A stretch of DNA of 25,034 nucleotides. It comes from Chrysochromulina tobinii (lineage: Eukaryota > Haptophyta > Prymnesiales > Chrysochromulinaceae). The stretch is taken from assembly GCA_001275005.1 (NCBI GenBank), contig JWZX01002780.1:1-25034 (forward strand), given 5' to 3'. The notes below the pieces were generated by a model. The model worked only from the letters and a program-made list of their open reading frames with translations, was not told where the DNA came from and made no database searches. The translations under genes and the position numbers were made by a program. This document shows positions 17,561 to 25,034 of the stretch, one piece after another (positions within the stretch are counted from its first letter, which is position 1; each line of letters starts with the position of its first letter).

Positions 17561-18769
17561 TCATTTCGAGGCACGCCCCGCCGTGAAACCCGCCGCAAAT
17601 CCCGCGGCATAGCCGTCTGCGTACCCATTCGGATCGGCCTGCTTTGCATGCTCCTGGCTGCTAGTGAGCTTGGCGAGCACGCGCTCGATCGCCTCGAGAC
17701 GGGAGATCAGGCTGGCCTTCTCCACAGCCTCTATCCTTGAGAGCACGTCGCCCAAGCTGGCTGCGCTGCTCGCGCTCGCAGCTGGCACAGAAGCGGCACC
17801 CTCCGACGGCATGGCAGTCGTGGCCGTCGGCGTGGCGTATGGCCCTGACGACGACACGGTGGAAGGAGCAGCAGTAGCTCTGCCACTTGCAGTAGCTCTG
17901 CCACTTGCAAGTTCTGCCTCGAGCCGCATGATTCGGTCATATCGGTACTTGAAGAGCGTCTGGCGTGCGGCGTCAGCAGCACTCTGCTCCTCCTTCGTCG
18001 GCGGCGCCTTCCACTCGAGGCGCAGTCGCAACGTCTCGAGTTCACTCAGGCCACTGAGAGCACGCTCAGCCGTAGCCGAGGCGGGCGTGGCTATCGCTTG
18101 CTTCTGCGCAAGCTTCCAATCCAAAGGAAGCGCCTCTGCATCGTCGGCGGCAGCCGGGACGGCAAGCGGGCTCGATGGCGTCGGAATCGACGGCGGCGAC
18201 GGTGGCCAAGGCTGTGGCCGCGGCGGAGTGACTGCTGCGATCGGCGGCGCTACTCCAACCTCACTCCTAGCCATAGAGCCTACCATCCTCTTCAAATTGA
18301 GGTTGGTCCGCTCGTCTCCTAAGCTGAGGGCGGTCGCAACACTGGCCCCGTTCGCGACAAGCATCTCAACAATGTTCTCGTGGCCGTTGAGGGCTGCAAC
18401 GTACAACGAGGTCCAGCCCATGGTCGTCGCAGCGTCGACATTTGCCTTCGACTGAAGGAGCAAAGAGACAGCTGCGAGCTGGCCTTGACGAGCTGCCCAT
18501 ACGAGCGCCGTTGCGCCGTCCATTGCGGGTATTTTGGTGCAGCTCACTGCCAGGTTGACGTCTGTGCCATCCCTTCCAAGCGCCTCTGTCAGCTCGTCAA
18601 TCTTGCCTTTGCGAGCGGCGACGACAAGATGGTTGGTCTCATAGGTGCCTTGCTCGCTGCACCGAAACCTCGCGACATTAGAGCGCTGCAGCTGCAACGC
18701 TGGCACGAGGCTTCGGGACGTCGCGATCATCGACGGCGCGGCTACGTACACGATAATGTTCATCATCAT
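17561..18769 (-). CDS. Ankyrin-repeat protein with coiled coil and Gly-aromatic C-terminal tail
   Basis: The product is 402 aa. An N-terminal hydrophobic stretch (MNIIVYVAAPSMIATSRSLV) could be a targeting signal or part of one. Three ankyrin repeats follow at about residues 46-75, 84-113 (DGATALVWAARQGQLAAVSL) and 117-146 (GWTSLYVAALNGHENIVEML), with the usual helix-turn-helix pattern. Next come a Pro-rich linker (PPRPQPWPPSPPSIP) and a charged helical region around 230-290 (ELETLRLRLEWKAPP, then YRYDRIMRLEAELASG). A shorter coiled coil (LSRIEAVEKASLISRLEAIE) follows at about 345-368. The tail has a G-aromatic-x-x pattern. Ankyrin repeats bind other proteins; no enzymatic domain is visible. 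The gene diverges from the GT47 gene across about 200 bp. Confidence 0.85.
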   Translation of the reverse strand: MMMNIIVYVAAPSMIATSRSLVPALQLQRSNVARFRCSEQGTYETNHLVVAARKGKIDELTEALGRDGTDVNLAVSCTKIPAMDGATALVWAARQGQLAAVSLLLQSKANVDAATTMGWTSLYVAALNGHENIVEMLVANGASVATALSLGDERTNLNLKRMVGSMARSEVGVAPPIAAVTPPRPQPWPPSPPSIPTPSSPLAVPAAADDAEALPLDWKLAQKQAIATPASATAERALSGLSELETLRLRLEWKAPPTKEEQSAADAARQTLFKYRYDRIMRLEAELASGRATASGRATAAPSTVSSSGPYATPTATTAMPSEGAASVPAASASSAASLGDVLSRIEAVEKASLISRLEAIERVLAKLTSSQEHAKQADPNGYADGYAAGFAAGFTAGRASK

Positions 18770-18973
18770 TATCCCCTGTGCAAAGTCCGCAAGGTACTTG
18801 ACATCATGAGAGACTCGGCGGGACCCCGTTCGACCCTAGTGTCTCGCAGAGCTTTCCACAGATAATTCATCCGACTTCGTCATCGAACTTCAGTCTTTCC
18901 CCGCGGCGCTTGAGGTTCCTCCTCTTCCGCACGTTCGCCTTGGTCTGCAGTCCCCGGACTGTTGGGAGTGAAC
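18770..18973. promoter_or_regulatory. Divergent spacer (ankyrin protein / GT47 protein)
   Basis: About 200 bp between divergent start codons. A TCTGCAG at 18944-18950 could serve as a 3' splice site for an upstream exon of the GT47 gene, since in-frame sequence is open from there to its ATG. No promoter element is obvious. Confidence 0.4.
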
Positions 18974-20251
18974 ATGCGGCGGCACGCCTCGGAGCTCGTG
19001 CCGCACCCGCGCATCTTTATCTACAACAACAGCCTGCTAACTCGCTTCTTGGCCACACAGAGCCAGGAAGCTCTGCGAGAGTGGGCCTTTGGCCGACGAT
19101 TGCGAGACGGCAAATGGGGCACAGACACGTGGGCAACTGCGAACATCCTTATCTACAAGCTGCAGCTGCATCCCGAGTGGATCACGCAGGATGCAAGCCT
19201 TGCAGACCTGTTCGTGATGCCGCTTGTGCCAAGGCGCCCCACCTACGGTGCAGCGGTCGGATTCGCTGCTGATTTCAAGGTCGAGGTCAGCGAGTCGTGT
19301 CGACATCTCTTCCATGACCCTCTCGATCAGACCTATGCACACCTCACCGAGGACACGGCACGCAGCCACCTGTTCGCCGCCGTCGACTACACGCCCATTC
19401 TCGCCTTTTGTGCCATGAGCGGCACCTTTGGCGCTCGGCCCAGGTCTCATCGGCTGCTGCAGCGCATGCGGTGGCTTGTACATGAAGAGTTTGAGCCGGC
19501 TGACCGTGCACCGCACCGCTACTACTCATTCTCGCCTGGTCTGCCGGGCACGCCGGGCGCCATGGCACTCAACGTGCCCTTCCCGTCGGGTGCTGCGCAC
19601 GAGCGAGCCCAGCTGCCCCGAGGTCCTCCGTCCGACCGCCCGTATCTCGTCTCTTACTCTGGCAGCTTGAGCGGATCGCCGGAGAATCGGCGGCTGAGGA
19701 CGACCATCGCACGCCAGTGCCGTGCACACGAGGGGCTTGGGAGCGACGGCAGCGGCGGCGGCGGCAGCAGCAGGGGCAGCAGGAGCAGCAGTGGGGTTGC
19801 TCCTCGCGGCTGCCACATGCACCGCATCTCCCCCGGTCTCGCCCTCGACTCGGATGGAGCTGTCGATCTGCTCAACACCAAGCGACGCTCCGTCTTTTGC
19901 GCCGAGCCCGGCGGGCACAACCGCATCCGCAAGGGCGTCGTCGATGCCGTGCTATGCGGCTGCATCCCAGTTCTCTTCCTACGCCCGACGGAGGTTCGCC
20001 GGCTTTGGCCGCTGCATTGGTTTGGCTGGCGGAATGAGTCGACGGTCGTCGTGCGCCCCGAGGCTGTCTTGGAGGGTGGCATCGACGTCATCGCGATGCT
20101 AGCGAGCATCCCAACTGAGCAGGTAGTGGCCATGCAGCAGAGCATCGCCAAGAACGCACACCGGCTTGCCTACCTCCATGAGCGTCAGTACGACGGCGAC
20201 GACGCGATCGACGTGCTGCTCAAGGGCATGGCGTTTGGGTTGCCCGGGTAG
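18974..20251 (+). CDS. Exostosin-family (GT47-type) glycosyltransferase
   Basis: The product is 425 aa from the ATG at 18974; an upstream TTG in the same frame is not used as start. The N-terminal part (RIFIYNNSLLTRF, then SLADLFVMPL at about 75-84) matches the exostosin pattern in which a short beta strand is followed by the ADLFFVP motif. The C-terminal donor-binding part is clear: RSVFCAEPGGH (about 305-315), then VVDAVLCGCIPVLF. A low-complexity Gly/Ser insert interrupts the domain at about 258-274. GT47 enzymes transfer sugars such as glucuronic acid, galactose, xylose or arabinose in the Golgi. No transmembrane anchor is present at this start, which is unusual for a Golgi enzyme, so an upstream exon may be missing. 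Donor and acceptor are unknown. Confidence 0.85.
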   Translation: MRRHASELVPHPRIFIYNNSLLTRFLATQSQEALREWAFGRRLRDGKWGTDTWATANILIYKLQLHPEWITQDASLADLFVMPLVPRRPTYGAAVGFAADFKVEVSESCRHLFHDPLDQTYAHLTEDTARSHLFAAVDYTPILAFCAMSGTFGARPRSHRLLQRMRWLVHEEFEPADRAPHRYYSFSPGLPGTPGAMALNVPFPSGAAHERAQLPRGPPSDRPYLVSYSGSLSGSPENRRLRTTIARQCRAHEGLGSDGSGGGGSSRGSRSSSGVAPRGCHMHRISPGLALDSDGAVDLLNTKRRSVFCAEPGGHNRIRKGVVDAVLCGCIPVLFLRPTEVRRLWPLHWFGWRNESTVVVRPEAVLEGGIDVIAMLASIPTEQVVAMQQSIAKNAHRLAYLHERQYDGDDAIDVLLKGMAFGLPG

Positions 20252-21290
20252 GAAGGCCAACCGTCAGAGTATTCACTGTCGTGTGTGTTGGAGGCGCAAG
20301 CAACTTGCATGCGTAAAGGCTCAACGCGGCGCGCCGGCCGCGTAACGGCCGCGCTCGCTCGTATGTGAGATCGGTGCGTGGCCCGGGCACGGGGAGGTAC
20401 GTTCCAACGCCCGGGTATCACTGTGATCGACGCACCTGGGGACGAGCTCCGCGGCCGTGATACCCAGGGTGCGCCGCTCCATCCCGGGCCTGCCCCTGTG
20501 ATACCCCCGGAGTGTTCCGGCATTCTTCGATCTTCCGCGCCCGCGCCCGGCCCCCGAGCTCCGTGGGTGACCGGGGTGTGTGAAACGAATAATGAAACGA
20601 AGTGAAACGGCGACCCGCGCGGGCGGCCGAACCACCGAGGTTCACCGACGCCCTCTCGGCGCGCGCCTGCGCGGGGCCGGCGACCACCGAGTTTCACCGA
20701 GTCGGAGCGGCGCGGGATGTTCGCGCGTCGCGTAAGCGTCGCACAAATTCAATGCTAATCTCGAGCGGGTGGCGGCGGCGACCGTGGATGCACATTGTCT
20801 CGCAGAGCCAGAGGCCAGAGCTCCGCGCGCGCTCGCGTCCGCGGTGTCGCACTTCTGCCACCGCTGCCTAACATACATGGCATTCCCACTCGGTGATCAC
20901 CGTCCGTGATAACCACAACCTGGGCCTCACCTGGGCCGATGATACCGCCGGGTGGTGCGGCACTCCCCGGGGAGTTGACCGCGACGAAACTGACTGATTC
21001 ATAAGCGAACTGCCGCAGGCTTTTCGCCGGCAAATCCACAGCAACGGGCGACCGGAGGCATGAGGGAGCGGGGGGCACAGCCACACCCCGCTCCCGCACC
21101 GGCGCCTCGCCCCCCCCCGCGGCACGACATATCGATTCTATAATTAGAACGATTAGATCGCAATTGCGTTTCCTAATAACGAAACGCGAAGTATGCAAGT
21201 TCGCGGTAGACGCGCATTCGTCCACTCCCGACGCCTCAGACTCAGACAATCGCCAGAGTCAAACCGGACGTCCATCGCTCTCTTTTGCAG
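20252..21290. other. Intergenic region between GT47 gene and tyrosine-recombinase ORF, rich in small palindromes and repeats
   Basis: No credible gene is visible in about 1 kb. Seen here: GTGATACCC motifs and inverted GGGTATCAC (20415-20510), three GTGAAACG/ATGAAACG-type motifs (20579-20609), two copies of ACCACCGAG-K-TTCACCGA spaced 52 bp (20631 and 20683), a 12-bp palindrome CGGTGATCACCG (20891-20902), a doubled ACCTGGGCC (about 20918-20938), the palindrome CTCCCCGGGGAG (20963-20974) and an AT-rich stretch with palindromes at 21125-21190. Part of this probably belongs to the YR element. Confidence 0.6.
21159..21187. repeat. Overlapping palindromes upstream of the recombinase gene
   Basis: CGCAATTGCG (21159-21168, perfect 10-bp palindrome) overlaps an inverted repeat with 7-bp arms GCGTTTC and GAAACGC (21166-21172, 21181-21187) around an 8-nt spacer. 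Short inverted arms around a 6-8 bp spacer are the usual form of tyrosine-recombinase core sites, so a binding or crossover site is conceivable. Confidence 0.5.
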
Positions 21291-23774
21291 ATGACGAGCA
21301 AACGGCGCACCCGCAGCGACCACGCTGGGAAAGGCGAGGAGCTGCTCGGGCTCCTGCCGTCGCCGATCGGGCGACGCGAGAAAAAGAGGACGACAGCGGC
21401 CGTCCGAGAGCGCCCGCTGTGGTACAGCCATTATGTACAAAAATGGATGGACGGTGACGAGGGACGGCGGACGGTGCCGCTACCGGAGTGGGCAGTGCGC
21501 CGTTCACTACTGCATCTGGCGCGATACGTCAAGCGGGACAAGCCGAAGATCGGCCTGCGCAAGCGTGCCAGAGCCGCTGCTCTCTCCAAGCCCGCTTTAC
21601 CGTGGGTTGGCCTTACGTTCGCAAACCCAACAACGCCCTCGCCCGCGAGCGCTAGCGAGCTTACGCGCAGGAGCAGCAGCGACGAAAGACAGCGCGAGGC
21701 CGTGCCGGAGAGCACGGCAGCAGGAGACGGACCGACGAGACACCATCTTGTGTTCTCGGGCCCCACGAACCTATCGCAGGCCGAGCCGGTCGGGCGTATA
21801 CCCGGCCTGGCGTCGACGCCTGCGCCGGCCGAGCCACTCGCTTTCACACGCGACTGCGCTACGACGCCGGCTCCAGGAGAGCGGGCCGAGATCAATCTCG
21901 GCCTCGCGATAGCTCCTGGACTCGCAACAAAGCGAGCAACCGACCCTGCGAGTAAGCCTTCACGCCTGAAGCCGAAGCAGCCGCCGCAGCAGCAGCGTCA
22001 GCAGTTGCAGCCCAAGGAGGCAGCAACGGAGCAGTTTCACGAGTCGATCGGGCCAAGCCCGGGCTCTTCCCCAGCTACAGGCGGGGACCCCGTTGGGCCC
22101 GCCGACGAGCTCGACCTCGGATCGACGACCGAGCCTACGAGCACGGCGGCCGCAGCGAGCGCTCACAATCAAGCAGAGCTCAACCTCCGCGCGACAGCCG
22201 AGCCCGAGCAAGCTGGCGCCGCAACGCTCGCACTCGGCGCGACGACGAGCAAGCGTGCTCGGCTCCTCGGTGACGCCTCCGCTACGCGGGAGGAGATCGA
22301 TCTCACCAGCGATCCGCACGCGAGCGCCGAGACGCTGACGGCAGACGAGCCGAAGCGCAAGCCGGCGAAACGCGCCGCCTCCGAGCTCGTGCTCGGGTCC
22401 ATCTCCGACGGCCACGCCTTCCAAGGCGCGGAGGAGATTGAGGCGAACAAGATCAAGCAAATCTTCGAAGCCATCATGCGCGAGATGCCCACCGAGTGGC
22501 GCGTCGCGTGCTGCGGCGAAGGATCGCAGTTCCTGCCTGCCGCCGGCCTCGAGGCCGTCGTCCGCAAGGCGTGGAAGACGGTCGGTCTGTCGCCGATACG
22601 CAACGCGCTCCGCGCGATGCGCTGGCACATCAAGATCTGCGCTACATACCCGACCATCCCGATTTACCCGGTACCAGCCTCCATCTGCGCCTTCGCGTGC
22701 GAGGAGTACGACGCCGACGCCCTCGAGCGCGGAGCACAGCGCGAGCAGGAGGCAGCGGCGGCCGGCCGCGAGCCCAAAGGGCGTGGCGGCGCGACCGCGT
22801 CCTCGGCGCTGCGCAACGGGTACTGGCAGTTTGAGCACCTGCTCAAACTCAAGATCGAAGCGAGCGACCCGATGGTCAAGGCGATCTGCGCGGCGCGTGG
22901 AGGGATGCCGACGGTACGCACCATGCTGCCCTTCGAAGCCCTCTGGCTCTACCCGCGCCTCTCCGCAGACGAAACCAAGTCGCAGTACGTCCGCGCGTAC
23001 GCAGCCGCGGCGTTCATCGGCGTCGCAGGAAGCCTGCGTGTCATCGATCAGCAGCGCACTGGCTCGCTCCATTTTGAGGAGCACAAGGTGCTCGACGAGA
23101 GCGTGCTCATCGCGTGCGGCACTACGCGCAAGTCCAAGGCCGGCAGCCAGACCCTCATGAAGCCACTCGCGTGGCGCGCGCCGCTGGTAGCGCTTACCAA
23201 GGTCGACTGCGGCCCGCTCCTCGCATCCATGCCACGCAAGGGCGGGAGCATGTACCGAGACTTCATCGTCCCCGCCGGCTTCACGAAGGTCATCACCAAC
23301 GCCGTTGGGTGGGCAGACCGCCCAGCGTCGCACGACACGGTCGTCGCTTCACAGCGCGCCCTCTTGAGCCCGTACCTAGGCGACGCACGCGCAGCCTCAA
23401 TCGGGGGCCACGACCAGCGGCACACGATCCCCGAGGTCGGCCGTGGCCTCGGCCTGCCGCGCCACGTGCGCGAGGCCCTCGGGTACTGGCGCGCGAAGGC
23501 GATCGTGGCCGACACGACAGGCGACCTAGCAGCAATGGCGCGCGCCGTCACGGTGGCACGCGGCGTCAAGGACCGCAGCGGCGCCCTCGCGTCCAACGCA
23601 GACAGATACTCGTCCGTCGACGGAGCGCCCGTGGAGTCAGACACGGCCAGAGTGACGTGCCTCAAGGCCGCCTACTGCGTCATCCGATCGGAGATGGACT
23701 TGCTCCCGACGAGCACGCGCATGCAGATCCAGAAGGTCGCCGACCTAGTCGGTGTCGTGCCAGGCGAGCCATGA
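21291..23774 (+). CDS. Tyrosine recombinase-like protein of a putative mobile element
   Basis: The product is 827 aa from the ATG at 21291, which directly follows a splice-acceptor-like TCTTTTGCAG. The N-terminal ~375 residues are low complexity (Pro, Ala, Ser, Gln) with basic patches and five E-[IL]-x-L motifs. One of these, EIDLTSD, looks like a SUMO-interacting motif. The C-terminal half is helical and resembles a tyrosine-recombinase catalytic domain: box I Arg in FIGVAGSLRVIDQQRTG (R583), a basic beta-hairpin region (GTTRKSKAG), the HxxR box as GGHDQRH (H707, R710), then EALGYWR (730-734) in the position of the LGHW/LGRW motif. Y773 (NADRYSS) is a candidate nucleophile, but its spacing is longer than usual. 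YR enzymes cut and rejoin DNA through a 3'-phosphotyrosine. No similarity to Rpt2 or other neighbours is seen. Confidence 0.6.
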   Translation: MTSKRRTRSDHAGKGEELLGLLPSPIGRREKKRTTAAVRERPLWYSHYVQKWMDGDEGRRTVPLPEWAVRRSLLHLARYVKRDKPKIGLRKRARAAALSKPALPWVGLTFANPTTPSPASASELTRRSSSDERQREAVPESTAAGDGPTRHHLVFSGPTNLSQAEPVGRIPGLASTPAPAEPLAFTRDCATTPAPGERAEINLGLAIAPGLATKRATDPASKPSRLKPKQPPQQQRQQLQPKEAATEQFHESIGPSPGSSPATGGDPVGPADELDLGSTTEPTSTAAAASAHNQAELNLRATAEPEQAGAATLALGATTSKRARLLGDASATREEIDLTSDPHASAETLTADEPKRKPAKRAASELVLGSISDGHAFQGAEEIEANKIKQIFEAIMREMPTEWRVACCGEGSQFLPAAGLEAVVRKAWKTVGLSPIRNALRAMRWHIKICATYPTIPIYPVPASICAFACEEYDADALERGAQREQEAAAAGREPKGRGGATASSALRNGYWQFEHLLKLKIEASDPMVKAICAARGGMPTVRTMLPFEALWLYPRLSADETKSQYVRAYAAAAFIGVAGSLRVIDQQRTGSLHFEEHKVLDESVLIACGTTRKSKAGSQTLMKPLAWRAPLVALTKVDCGPLLASMPRKGGSMYRDFIVPAGFTKVITNAVGWADRPASHDTVVASQRALLSPYLGDARAASIGGHDQRHTIPEVGRGLGLPRHVREALGYWRAKAIVADTTGDLAAMARAVTVARGVKDRSGALASNADRYSSVDGAPVESDTARVTCLKAAYCVIRSEMDLLPTSTRMQIQKVADLVGVVPGEP

Positions 23775-24351
23775 GTCGCGAGGCCCCATCACAGAGCCCC
23801 GACGGACCGTGCAGTCAAGACGAGGGGGCACGCCCGGCGAGCCGCCCGAGGGCGAGCACGAGGGCGCGCGGCGGAGCAGCATGCGCAGCGGACCAGAATG
23901 CATGCAAGCGACCAGAGAGCGCCATTGGCGCGACGCATGTAAGACAGTGAGAAACCGAGCACCGTTCGGTGCCGGCCGCAAGAGCATCAGTGGGGAGTGC
24001 GTCCGACACCTCGCCCGTATCATAGGGAATCGAGTGGGAGGTGATCCCGTCGAGGTGTCCTCCGTTTGTGATATGCGTGATCATGAGCCCGGTCAGGAGT
24101 AAGAGTCATTAGCGTGGCTCGTCAATCCTTATTGACGAAACTCGGCTATTAATTGACGAAACTCTACCGGGGAGAGGCGGGCACCCAAACTACCCCACCT
24201 GCGTGCAACCAGCAAGTATGTGACTTCACAGAAAGAGGGTGCACGATAGTGGTTACACAAAGCGCCGGTCATGGGACTGGCTTGGAAGGGAGCAGAGCAG
24301 CTGTTGATTTGCCCGTTTTGGCCTTTTGTGCGCTTTTTCCATTGGTTCGCG
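23775..24351. other. 3' flank of the recombinase gene and upstream region of the PH-domain gene
   Basis: No convincing gene. Visible are a GCACCG-tt-CGGTGC hairpin (23959-23972), the inverted repeat and GACGAAACT direct repeats at 24119-24164 (listed separately) and a T-rich pyrimidine stretch at about 24308-24345 that may be the promoter or leader of the PH-domain gene. A 59-codon frame starting at 23771 overlaps the recombinase stop but has only low-complexity Arg/Ala content. Confidence 0.5.
24119..24164. repeat. Inverted repeat plus direct repeat downstream of the recombinase gene
   Basis: TCGTCAAT (24119-24126) and ATTGACGA (24131-24138) are perfect 8-bp inverted arms with a 4-nt spacer. 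The right arm extends into ATTGACGAAACTC (24131-24143), repeated exactly at 24152-24164, a 21-bp period. A related word, AATAACGAAACGC, is found at the upstream palindrome (21175-21187), so the same ACGAAAC motif marks both sides of the ORF. Confidence 0.75.
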
Positions 24352-25034
24352 ATGTCAAACCTTCACAAGCCTTTTTCAAGCATGATAGGCCTTTGCACGG
24401 ACGCCGACTTCGACGAAGACTCCGACTCTGACCTCTACGAGCCTCCTCCGCCTCCGCCCGAGGGCTTCCGAGGCGTCTTTGCGACCTCGCACACGTCGGC
24501 AATGGGAGCCGGTGGTGGTGGCCCTACCAGCTGGAGAGATGACGACGACGACGACGACGGCGACGAGCTACCACCGCCACCACCGCCCGAAGGCTTCCAG
24601 GGCGTTTTCACCGCAGCCGAGTGCCTTAGCAAGGCGCAGCCCCGCTTAGGCGACCACACTGTCATGCTGCCACGCTTCACGAATGACTGCGAGAGCGTCG
24701 TCTCGGCCGCGGCCACGTTTGGCGCCGTGCGCCAGCTGCCCATCACAGCGCGGCCGTGCGGTTGGCCGACCAGCATGCAGGTCGGCAATTTCGAGGCCGA
24801 TGAGGCGCTCGAGACGGCGGCAATCACGGCGCCCAACCCGGAGCTCAAGATGGCGCCACGGACGACGGCGCCCCCGTTGGTGGTGCCCCCGACTGCGGAG
24901 GAGCTCACGACAGCGCTCGAGGCGTCGGAGGAGGCGAGTGGAGTGACCCCGATGGCGCGCGAGGGTGCCTTCTCTGGGTGGGTATACAAGCGCGGAGGGC
25001 TGAAGAGCAAGGCGTGGAAGAGGCGCTACTGCGT
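24352..25034 (+). CDS. Acidic, proline-rich protein with a PH domain starting at the window edge (3' partial)
   Basis: The frame is open from the ATG at 24352 (MSNLHKPFSSMIGLCTDADF) to the window end, 227 codons plus two bases. Other in-frame ATGs at 24271 and 24382 are possible starts; the upstream stretch is pyrimidine-rich and looks like leader. The N-terminus has an acidic Asp-rich segment and two copies of a module with six prolines followed by EGF-[RQ]-GVF (around 24443-24483 and 24570-24615), the second preceded by six Asp residues. The last 20 residues (GWVYKRGGLKSKAWKRRYCV) are the first two strands of a pleckstrin-homology domain, which usually binds phosphoinositides or proteins at membranes. 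The rest lies beyond the window. Confidence 0.75.
   Translation, partial: MSNLHKPFSSMIGLCTDADFDEDSDSDLYEPPPPPPEGFRGVFATSHTSAMGAGGGGPTSWRDDDDDDDGDELPPPPPPEGFQGVFTAAECLSKAQPRLGDHTVMLPRFTNDCESVVSAAATFGAVRQLPITARPCGWPTSMQVGNFEADEALETAAITAPNPELKMAPRTTAPPLVVPPTAEELTTALEASEEASGVTPMAREGAFSGWVYKRGGLKSKAWKRRYC

Larger units (their letters stand above)
20963..24174 (+). mobile_element. Candidate tyrosine-recombinase mobile element (Crypton-like or other YR type), boundaries tentative
   Basis: The tyrosine-recombinase ORF (21291-23774) is bracketed by two short words in swapped order. The left side has CCGGGGAG (20967-20974) then GACGAAACT (20983-20991). The right side has GACGAAACT twice (24134-24142 and 24155-24163) then CCGGGGAG (24167-24174). 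No reverse transcriptase or methylase ORF is seen, which argues against a complete DIRS or Ngaro element and fits a Crypton-like DNA transposon. The limits are a guess from these words only. Confidence 0.35.

Noticed and set aside
21960-23333. 457-codon minus-strand frame opposite the recombinase gene
   Set aside because: Arg/Leu/Gly-rich shadow of a GC-rich gene; the plus strand has the YR-like motifs.
23771-23950. 59-codon ORF overlapping the recombinase stop as ATGA, as in coupled translation
   Set aside because: Overlap is easily produced by chance; the product is Arg/Ala/Ser low complexity and the genome is eukaryotic.

Overview
The window looks like nuclear DNA of a unicellular eukaryotic alga. 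It is GC-rich and densely packed, with one clear GT-AG intron and a mix of pan-eukaryotic genes: 26S proteasome ATPase Rpt2, a LIN9/ALWAYS EARLY homologue, a GT47 exostosin-type glycosyltransferase and a PH-domain protein. One predicted protein carries a bipartite signal-plus-transit leader typical of a plastid derived from secondary endosymbiosis. A haptophyte is my best guess and a stramenopile alga is possible; this is inference from style, not a database match.

Layout. Positions 1-4742: a very large ORF, probably cut at its 5' side by the window edge. It looks like a transposable-element protein, with an RNase H-fold transposase-like core and a C-terminal Ulp1/C48-like cysteine protease. 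Positions 4743-6714: gene-free and dominated by repeats, including four copies of a 10-mer, a seven-copy ~74-bp satellite with dimeric higher-order structure, and a dense GATAC/GTATC cluster that can fold into a hairpin. Positions 6715-9474: a secreted or endomembrane prolyl-4-hydroxylase-like 2OG-Fe(II) oxygenase (-) diverging from an unrecognised gene (+) across a spacer with four TACCGGTA palindromes. Positions 9926-11381: Rpt2 (+, two exons). Positions 11684-14603: LIN9-like (-), tail to tail with Rpt2 and carrying a +1 frameshift inside the DIRP domain. Positions 14923-17065: a BPNT1/IMPase-like phosphatase (-) and a YjbQ/UPF0047 protein (+), head to head over ~180 bp. Positions 17561-20251: an ankyrin protein (-) and a GT47 protein (+), again head to head. 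Positions 20963-24174: a tyrosine-recombinase ORF flanked by short repeats, a candidate Crypton-like or other YR element. Positions 24352-25034: the start of an acidic, proline-rich PH-domain protein running off the window.

The housekeeping genes do not form an operon or shared pathway. The main organisation is divergent and convergent gene pairs with short spacers. The accessory part is the two unrelated mobile-element-type ORFs near the two ends and the satellite block. The candidates for something undescribed are the transposase-Ulp1 fusion, the YR element with repeats in swapped order on its two flanks, and the LIN9 frameshift. The frameshift could be a sequencing error.
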